Below, in pieces: positions 5,596 through 11,813 of a stretch of 11,813 bases of DNA. Location of the stretch: assembly GCF_051960575.1 (NCBI RefSeq), contig NZ_JBQCEE010000357.1:1-11813 (forward strand), given 5' to 3'. The notes below the pieces were generated by a model, which was not told where the DNA came from, did no database searches, and worked only from the letters and a program-made list of their open reading frames with translations. The number at the start of each line of letters is the position of its first letter. Within the stretch, counting starts at the first letter, position 1. Source of the stretch: JBQCEE01 sp051960575 (GTDB lineage Bacteria; Actinomycetota; Actinomycetes; Mycobacteriales; Jatrophihabitantaceae). Made by a program: the position numbers and the translations under genes.

Positions 5596-8500
5596 TCATG
5601 ACGGCAGCCCCACCTGGACGATCTCGGTCCGGCCGAGCCGCACGAGCACGCCGCGGCCGGGCAGCAGATCGATCGCGCCGAGCCGCGGGAAGTTCGTCTT
5701 GAAGATCGTCGAGCCGTCGCCCAGGTCGGGCGACAGCGCCAGGCCGGCGCGTCCGGTCTTGAGCTGGCCGACGAGCCCCATGCTCGAGTTGAACGTCGAG
5801 GTCTCGCCCTCGCCGATCACCAGGTGCCCGTCGGTGGCGCACTGCTTCACCAGCTGTTCGAGGGCGAAGTCGCCCATGCCGCTGGCGTGCTCGGCCGCGC
5901 CCTCGATGAACACCGCCAGCGGCGGCGCCGTCGCGGCTCTGCCGGCGAGGCCTGCGGTGAGGTCGGTCGCGAGGTCTCCGGCCGTCTGCGGGTTGAGGCT
6001 GGTCGCCTTCCAGAACGGCAGTGCGGCGAGCGGCGAGCGGGCGGAGCCGAAGTAGTACAGCTCCGCATCCGGACGCCACCGGTGCACCGCCTCCGCGAAG
6101 GCCTGCAGCACCGTGGTGCGGCCGCTGCCCGGTGGGCCGCAGAGCACCATCGGCCCGGACGGCGCGAACGCGATCGGCGCGAGCGTCGACGAGGCGATGC
6201 CGATGACCGGCTGGTCGTCGAGGGTCGCAGGGAGCTCGCGCAGCGGGATCCGCTCGGGCAGCGCACGGATCGGCGCGGCCGTCGAGGCCCCGCTGCGCCG
6301 CATCGACTCGGCGAACCCACGCAGGGCGGCAGCCTGCTTGACGACGTCCGGCGTGCCGCCGAGCACCGCGACCTGGATCTCGCGCTCGTCCATGATCCCG
6401 CGTCCGGCCGGTGACGCCGGCGAGAGCACGTCAGCAGGCACGCCGAGGAACGAGTAGTCGTCGGCGTTCGACATGCGCAGCACGACGCGTGACTGCATCG
6501 CGGACGCGAGCGCCGAGGACAGGCCGCCGCGCTGGTCGGAGGTCAGGACGACGTGGACGCCGACCGGGCGTCCGTCCGAGGCGATCGACGTGAACAGGTC
6601 GAACCAGCGCAGCCGGTCCGGCGGCTCGTACGCCGACCGGAAGGCCGCCACCCCGTCGACGAGCAGCAGGATGCGCGGCTCGTCGGGGGCGCCGGCGAGG
6701 GTGCGGTAGTCGGTGATCGTCGCCGCGTTGGCACGGGCGTAGCGCAGCTGGCGTTCGTCCACGAGACCCCGCAGCCAGCCGAGCAGGCGCGTGATGCGCT
6801 CGTGGTCGGCACCGCTGATGACGCTGCCGACGTGCGGCAGGTCCTCGAGCATGGTGAGCGCGCGGCCGAAGTCGATGCCGTAGACGTGGCACGGTCCGCC
6901 GCGGACGGTGAACCCGGCGGCGACGGCGAGGCTGCGCAGCAACGCCGACTTCCCCGAGCCGCCGGCACCGAAGATGGCCAGGTTGCCGTGCCGGTCGGGC
7001 TCGAACGCCACCGTCGACTGCACCTGGTCGTCGGGCACGTCGGCGAGGCCGAACACCAGCTCGGTGTCCGTGCGGCGCGAGCGCACCTGCGTCTGGTCGG
7101 CGAGGTCGTAGGCGCGGCCGAGTTCGGGCAGCCACGGCTTGCGCGGCGCCGGGATCTCGGCGAGCGCACCGGCCGCCCCGATCGTGCCGACGAGACGCTC
7201 GATGTCGGTCGGGCCGAGGTTCTCGGCGACGACCTCGTCGACCTCCGGCTTGCGCCACACGGCGGGCGTGCCGAAGCCGAGCTCCTCGACGACGATGTCC
7301 GGCGCAGGCGGCTCGTCGGTCGTCCAGCCACCGGCATAGCCGGTCTGGAACGGCACGAGCCGGCCCGGCCCGGTCTTGGAGACCGCTCGTCCGGGCAGGG
7401 TCGGGTCGAAGAACGCGGCCTCGGGCGAGCCGAGCACGTCGGAGCTGTCGGACTCGTCGGCCATCCGCAGCGCGAGCCGCAGATTGGTGTTCGCGCGCAG
7501 GTTGTCCTTGATGACACCGGCCGGCCGCTGCGTGGCGAGGATGAGGTGCAATCCCAGCGAACGGCCGCGCTGGGCGACGTTGACGACACCGTCGACGAAC
7601 TCCGGCACCTCCGACACGAGCGCGGCGAACTCGTCCACGACGAGCACCAGCGACGGCGGCGCGTCGACGACGCCCTTCTTCTCCAGCTCGACGAGGTCCT
7701 TCGCGCCGTGCCGGTGCAGCACCTTCTCGCGGTGGCGCAGTTCCGCCGACAGCGACGCCAGCGCTCGCCGCACCAGGTGAGGCGACAGGTCGGTGACGAG
7801 TCCGACGGTGTGCGGCAGGTCCTTGCAGTCCTTGAACGCCGCGCCGCCCTTGTAGTCGACGAGCAGGAAGGTGAGTCGCTGCGGACTGTGCGCGGCGGCC
7901 ATGGCGAGGATCCACGCCTGCAGCAGTTCGGACTTGCCCGCGCCGGTCGTGCCGCCGACGAGTGCGTGTGGGCCGTCGGCCCGCAGGTCGAGGGCGTGCG
8001 CCTCCCCCGCCGACTGGCCGATCACGGCGCGCAGCGTGCCGGCGTGGCGGACCGGTCGCGCCGGCGCGAAGGGGCCGGTGAGCACCGAGCGGTTCTCGGT
8101 CCAGCGCTCGATGACCGCGTGCGGCGAGCTCGCGAGCTCGGTGCCGGTCAGCGTCAGGAGCGACACCGCGCGCGGCAGGTCGCTCGCGTCGTCGACCTGC
8201 GCGTCGAGATCGACGACCGGTGAGAGCTGCCGGGCCATGGCAGCGGCCGCCTCACCGGTCAGGTGCTCGAGGGTGACCGGCTCGACCGCCGTGCCGGTGT
8301 GCACGAAGCCGGCCACACCCTCGACACCGGTCCGACCGACCTCGACGAACGTCTCGCAGGCCGCGGGCAGGGCCGCCACCTCGTCGGCCAGCCACACGAC
8401 GTGGATGCCGTGCGCGGCGCCGTCACGGGCGAGCGCGGCGACGCGGCTGTGCTGCAGCACCGCGTCGGTCTCGACCACCACGACGACGGCGGGGCCGACC

Positions 8501-9972
8501 GGGGCGTAGTCGGCGTCGCGGCGCGAGGCCAGCAGCTCCTCCAGTTCGGCGACGAGCTCGTTGCTCGTCGTCGCGCTCGACGACAGGGGGCGCGCTGTGA
8601 GCGGGCTGCTCGGCGACGACGTGTGGGGCAGCCACTTCAGCCAGTCCCAGTCGGCCGCCGTGGTCGGCGACGTCATGGCCGTGACGACCAGCTCGGCCGG
8701 CGAGTGCAGGGCGACGAGCTGCGCCACGACGGCGCGGGCGACCGGCAGCACCTGGCTGCGCGGCCCGGCGAGGCCGAGCGCCGCGTGGGCCAGGGACGCG
8801 ACGACGGGCACGCCGTCGACGGTCGCGAACGGGTCGACCTTCGCGACGAGCTCGCGGTACAGCGCGCGGGTCGAGCGCTTCGTCGACGGCAGCTCGAGCT
8901 CGTGGCGTGACGGCAGCCGCCCGTGCCCCAGGCAGATGTCGGCGAAGCCCCGGGCCCCGGGCCGGCGCGTCCAGAGCAGCGGCGAGCGCGCCTGCGCCGC
9001 CGCCACCGCCGCAGCGGTGTCGGGGTGCTCGCCGCGACGGCTCGTCACCTCGGCGGTGGTCGCCGACTGCAGCTCCTCGACGAGGGCGTCGACGTCCTCC
9101 CAGAAGGCCTTGACCGCCTTCTTGTAGTCCGACCGTCCGCCCACCCGCGACTCGACGACGTTGCCGATCAGCATGATCGGGCTCAGCGCGACGAAGACGA
9201 TGGACGTCAGCGACTTCGTGATCAGGTAGAGCAGCCCGCCCATCAGCAGCGGGGCGAGCATCGGGATGAGCGGGAAGCGCTGGTTGCGCCCGCGCTCGGG
9301 CAGCTCGGGTGCCTCGAACCGCTGTCCCTCGTAGACCGGGTCGAGTCGCGGCGAGCGCACGAACTCGTGCCCGCCCGACGGCGCCGCGGGACCGGTCGGT
9401 GTCGCGAGGCGCCGCACCGACAGGCGGGTGTCGCCGAGCTGCACGACGTCCGAGCCGCGCAGGATCGACCGTGGCGCGGCGGTGTCGTCGATGAGCACGC
9501 CGTTGGCCGAGCCGAGGTCGATGATCTCGACGACGTCCGAGACGTTGATGCGCGCGTGCCGCCGCGACACCATCGTGTCGGTCAGGCGCACGTCGCAGCC
9601 GCGCTCGCGGCCGATGACGGAGGCGCCCACGGGGATCTGGTACTCGCGCCCGGCATCGGGTCCGTCGAGGATCTTGACCACGGCGGCCGCCGCGCGGTGC
9701 GGGTCGCCGTACGCACCGCCGACCCGGCCGATGCTGACGACGGCGCCCGAGTGCAGCCCGCTGTCGACCACCGGCAACCGGGGGTCGACCGACAGGCTCT
9801 CGGCCCCGACCACCGTGATGGTCAGGTCGCCGTCGGCCGACGCCGATGGTGCGCGATGCGGGTCCGCCGCCGCGAGATGCGCGGCGAGATCGCCGACCGT
9901 CGTCGCCGAGTCGACCGTGGCGACCAGGTCGACCGCCCCGGCGGGGCGCTGCAGCGTGAACTTGACCTTCAT
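5596..9972 (-). CDS. essC: Type VII secretion FtsK/SpoIIIE ATPase, EssC-like with N-terminal FHA domain
   Basis: A 1458-residue membrane-anchored secretion motor, close in length to staphylococcal EssC (about 1480). In order: a small N-terminal domain, possibly beta-grasp or FHA-like (1-85); an FHA domain (about 97-190) with Gly121-Arg122, SRRH (136-139) and SANG (155-158); two transmembrane helices (about 235-252 and 256-273); a stalk/D0 region (275-650); then three FtsK-type modules. D1 has Walker A GGTTGAGKS (673-681, Lys680) and Walker B Asp780-Glu781. D2 has GAGGSGKS (1002-1009) but Asp1106-Gly1107 in place of Asp-Glu. D3 has GPPGSGRTT with Arg1285 replacing Lys, and no normal Walker B. 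The ATG at 9972 has GGGAG four bases upstream and overlaps the preceding stop (ATGA). In known EccC/EssC proteins D1 drives transport and later modules bind substrate. The family is certain; the EssC-versus-EccC label rests on architecture. Confidence 0.96.
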   Translation of the reverse strand: MKVKFTLQRPAGAVDLVATVDSATTVGDLAAHLAAADPHRAPSASADGDLTITVVGAESLSVDPRLPVVDSGLHSGAVVSIGRVGGAYGDPHRAAAAVVKILDGPDAGREYQIPVGASVIGRERGCDVRLTDTMVSRRHARINVSDVVEIIDLGSANGVLIDDTAAPRSILRGSDVVQLGDTRLSVRRLATPTGPAAPSGGHEFVRSPRLDPVYEGQRFEAPELPERGRNQRFPLIPMLAPLLMGGLLYLITKSLTSIVFVALSPIMLIGNVVESRVGGRSDYKKAVKAFWEDVDALVEELQSATTAEVTSRRGEHPDTAAAVAAAQARSPLLWTRRPGARGFADICLGHGRLPSRHELELPSTKRSTRALYRELVAKVDPFATVDGVPVVASLAHAALGLAGPRSQVLPVARAVVAQLVALHSPAELVVTAMTSPTTAADWDWLKWLPHTSSPSSPLTARPLSSSATTSNELVAELEELLASRRDADYAPVGPAVVVVVETDAVLQHSRVAALARDGAAHGIHVVWLADEVAALPAACETFVEVGRTGVEGVAGFVHTGTAVEPVTLEHLTGEAAAAMARQLSPVVDLDAQVDDASDLPRAVSLLTLTGTELASSPHAVIERWTENRSVLTGPFAPARPVRHAGTLRAVIGQSAGEAHALDLRADGPHALVGGTTGAGKSELLQAWILAMAAAHSPQRLTFLLVDYKGGAAFKDCKDLPHTVGLVTDLSPHLVRRALASLSAELRHREKVLHRHGAKDLVELEKKGVVDAPPSLVLVVDEFAALVSEVPEFVDGVVNVAQRGRSLGLHLILATQRPAGVIKDNLRANTNLRLALRMADESDSSDVLGSPEAAFFDPTLPGRAVSKTGPGRLVPFQTGYAGGWTTDEPPAPDIVVEELGFGTPAVWRKPEVDEVVAENLGPTDIERLVGTIGAAGALAEIPAPRKPWLPELGRAYDLADQTQVRSRRTDTELVFGLADVPDDQVQSTVAFEPDRHGNLAIFGAGGSGKSALLRSLAVAAGFTVRGGPCHVYGIDFGRALTMLEDLPHVGSVISGADHERITRLLGWLRGLVDERQLRYARANAATITDYRTLAGAPDEPRILLLVDGVAAFRSAYEPPDRLRWFDLFTSIASDGRPVGVHVVLTSDQRGGLSSALASAMQSRVVLRMSNADDYSFLGVPADVLSPASPAGRGIMDEREIQVAVLGGTPDVVKQAAALRGFAESMRRSGASTAAPIRALPERIPLRELPATLDDQPVIGIASSTLAPIAFAPSGPMVLCGPPGSGRTTVLQAFAEAVHRWRPDAELYYFGSARSPLAALPFWKATSLNPQTAGDLATDLTAGLAGRAATAPPLAVFIEGAAEHASGMGDFALEQLVKQCATDGHLVIGEGETSTFNSSMGLVGQLKTGRAGLALSPDLGDGSTIFKTNFPRLGAIDLLPGRGVLVRLGRTEIVQVGLPS

Positions 9973-11813
9973 GCCGCTCCCGCCGCCGATCGTCCCGGGC
10001 CGAAGAACGTGGCGAGGCTCAGCGCCGCCCGCAGCCGACGCCACCGGCCGACCGACGAGCTCATCCGCCGGCGCGCGTCGTCGACGTCCTGCCAATAGGC
10101 CGCGACGTCCTGCTCCTGCGGCTCGGCCGGCCCGAAGACATGGGCGTCCGCGCGGTGCGCGATCGGCGCCACATCGTGGGCCTGCAGCGCCCTGGCCTGC
10201 TCACGACGGGTCTGCCCCGCCGGCGTCGGGATGCCGAGGTCACGGGCGTGATCGATCAGGTCACGCCAGCCGGTGCTGAACCGGCTCGCGGGGCTGCCCT
10301 TCGTGCGCCGCCGCCGACGGCGCTCGGCCTTGAGCGCGACGATGCCGCCGCAGACCAGCAGCACGGCGAGCACGGGCGGCCCGCCCCAGCGCAGGGTGGC
10401 GCCGATCCACGCGGGCAGTCCGCTGCCGGACGAGCCGGCCGCAGCATGCTTCTTCTTGATGATCTTGGACGAGCGGCTGTTGGCGTCGTCGGTGTTGAGC
10501 TGCTCGCCCTTCGGCCGGCTGGCCACTGGCGGCGGCACCGCCTGTCCCTGCGTCGGCGCCGCCTCGGTCGCCTGCACCTGCTGCGGCGCCTTCGACTCGT
10601 CAGGGGTGAAGGCCTTGTACGGGATGGTGCGCCAGGTGCCGTCGACCAGCTTGATCTCGACCCACGCGTGCACGTCGGCCCCGGTCACCGTGCCGTGGTG
10701 CACCTCGGCACCGAGCACCACGCGGGCCGGTACACCGACGCTCTGCGAGTCGAGCAGCAGTGCGAACGCCGCCGCGTACTGCTCGTCGTCGCCGACGAGG
10801 CGCGGGTTGGCGAGGAAGCGCTGCAACTGGGTGACGTAGTGGCCGGGCAGGTACTGCAACTGGTCGGGCTTCAGGCCGTCGCTGTAGAAGCCCGCCTGCA
10901 GCGTCTGCTCGATGCGGGTGATGCGGGCCATCAGGTCGCTGGACGACCCGGCCAGGCTCGCGGCCTTCTGGCTGAGGAACGCGGCCTCCTGGCCGAGCAC
11001 GCCGTCGGGTGACGCCGGCGCCGCCTGCTTCGGCATGCTGTCGTCCGGCAGCACGGCATGCACGGTGTAGCTGTCGCCCGGCTGCAGGCCGTCGGGCAGC
11101 AGCGCCGTTCCGGTCGCGAGGTTGTAACGGAAGTAGAGGGCGTGCGCGCTCGCGTTCGGGCCGTGGAAGTCGATGCTGGTCAGCTGCCCCGCGTCCGGCA
11201 GCCAGACGTCGCGGTAGCCGCCCAGCGGCACCGTCACCGTGTACGTGACCGCTCGCCCCGAGCGAGGCGCGGTCACGCTGGCGCCGATGCGCTGGAACGC
11301 GTCGAGCACCGGGCCGGCACTGGCAGACATGCTGTTGGTGGCCGTCCAGACCGTGCCGTTGTACTGGTCGAGCGTCGCGATGCGCACCAACTGGCCGTCG
11401 GCCAGATCGCTGACGCGGAACAGCGTCGCCTGCTTGACCTCGTCCCGGCGGTAGTGCCGGAAGCCCGCCAGCGGGCTCGGGTACTGGTCGAGGTTCACCG
11501 GCGGCTGCACGTAGCTGCGCAGCACGGTGCGATCGGTGTGCCCCGCACCCGGCAGGTGCGGCCCGACCAGCGCGCCGCCGACACCGGCCAGCCCGAGCAG
11601 CACGGCTGCGGTCGCAAGCCGCACCCGACGCGACGAGCCGCTGCGGGCGACCGGACGCGAGTGCCTGGCGCGCACCGCCGTCCACGCCAGCGCGACGACG
11701 GCGAACACAGCGCCCTGCAGCAGCCGCGCCGCGGGCGTCGCGGGGCCCCGCCGGCTCCCCGCGGCGCGCACCCGCCGGGGGGGCCCCACCGGCGCCCCCC
11801 GGCGCGTCGGGCG
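9969..11813 (-). CDS. TgpA-like membrane protein with inactivated transglutaminase-like domain (5' end outside window)
   Basis: Numbered from the GTG at 11789, the visible part has transmembrane helices at about 24-40, 57-77 and 465-486, an extracytoplasmic region between the last two, and a basic cytoplasmic tail (RRRRRR, 490-495) with a DUF4129-like WRDLIDHARDLGIPTPAG segment. The transglutaminase core is about 285-395. Where active enzymes have GDCEQYA this protein has GDDEQYA: Asp335 replaces the catalytic Cys. His374 (VHAWVE) remains, but the final Asp is replaced in TWRTIPYKAF (386-394). It is thus probably a binding or structural pseudoenzyme. The frame is open to the window edge without a stop, and the TgpA family usually has several more N-terminal helices, so the gene is partial. 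The stop overlaps the ATPase start (ATGA), implying coupled synthesis at the membrane. Confidence 0.88.
   Translation of the reverse strand, partial: RPTRRGAPVGPPRRVRAAGSRRGPATPAARLLQGAVFAVVALAWTAVRARHSRPVARSGSSRRVRLATAAVLLGLAGVGGALVGPHLPGAGHTDRTVLRSYVQPPVNLDQYPSPLAGFRHYRRDEVKQATLFRVSDLADGQLVRIATLDQYNGTVWTATNSMSASAGPVLDAFQRIGASVTAPRSGRAVTYTVTVPLGGYRDVWLPDAGQLTSIDFHGPNASAHALYFRYNLATGTALLPDGLQPGDSYTVHAVLPDDSMPKQAAPASPDGVLGQEAAFLSQKAASLAGSSSDLMARITRIEQTLQAGFYSDGLKPDQLQYLPGHYVTQLQRFLANPRLVGDDEQYAAAFALLLDSQSVGVPARVVLGAEVHHGTVTGADVHAWVEIKLVDGTWRTIPYKAFTPDESKAPQQVQATEAAPTQGQAVPPPVASRPKGEQLNTDDANSRSSKIIKKKHAAAGSSGSGLPAWIGATLRWGGPPVLAVLLVCGGIVALKAERRRRRRTKGSPASRFSTGWRDLIDHARDLGIPTPAGQTRREQARALQAHDVAPIAHRADAHVFGPAEPQEQDVAAYWQDVDDARRRMSSSVGRWRRLRAALSLATFFGPGRSAAGAA

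Noticed and set aside
6553..8223. Long plus-strand open frame opposite the ATPase gene
   Set aside because: Arg/Gly/Val-rich, no recognisable motif, and antisense to FtsK modules with clear Walker motifs.
9973..10095. Longer ATPase start at 10095
   Set aside because: It would overlap the membrane-protein gene by more than 120 bases and adds a low-complexity leader; the ATG at 9972 has a ribosome-binding site and an ATGA overlap.
8923..10098. Plus-strand open frame opposite the ATPase N-terminus
   Set aside because: Composition typical of reverse-strand GC-rich shadows; the FHA and transmembrane segments are on the minus strand.
11787..11789. GTG at 11789 as the true start of the transglutaminase-like gene
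   Set aside because: The frame stays open to the window edge and the family normally has more N-terminal helices, so the gene is treated as partial.

Overview
This is a GC-rich (around 70% by eye) bacterial window. High GC at third codon positions, a PknB-like kinase, WXG100 proteins and an EspG-like protein together suggest an actinobacterium. I cannot name a genus. Every gene I can support lies on the minus strand, so transcription runs from the high coordinates to the low ones. Coding density is very high: the longest gene-free gap is about 100 bases. I saw no tRNA, rRNA, CRISPR array, insertion sequence or phage gene.

In transcription order: (1) a membrane protein with a transglutaminase-like domain and a cytoplasmic tail, whose N-terminus lies beyond the right edge; (2) a 1458-residue FHA/FtsK-type ATPase with the EssC layout, joined to gene 1 by an ATGA overlap; (3) a 100-base gap with inverted repeats and a possible -10 element; (4, 5) two stand-alone WXG100 proteins of 95 and 89 residues; (6) a 278-residue protein with an N-terminal WXG100 domain and an unassigned glycine-rich C-terminal domain; (7) a 197-residue protein that may be a divergent EspG-like chaperone; (8) a PP2C phosphatase; (9) a zinc-ribbon/FHA protein; (10) a Ser/Thr protein kinase cut off at the left edge. 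Genes 8-9 and 9-10 overlap by four bases (GTGA, ATGA).

Together these look like a type VII (ESX-like) secretion locus of the less-studied actinobacterial kind that uses an EssC-style motor. The ATPase would drive export of the WXG100 proteins, the EspG-like protein may chaperone the WXG100-fusion protein, and kinase, phosphatase and two FHA domains form a complete phosphothreonine write/erase/read set, in outline like the PpkA/PppA/Fha control of type VI secretion. EccB, EccD, EccE and mycosin genes are not in this window.

The most notable features are a transglutaminase domain lacking its catalytic Cys and apparently its Asp, a kinase whose activation loop is acidic and has no threonine, an ATPase whose second and third modules have degraded catalytic motifs, and a possible secreted effector with a glycine-rich hydrophobic C-terminal domain.
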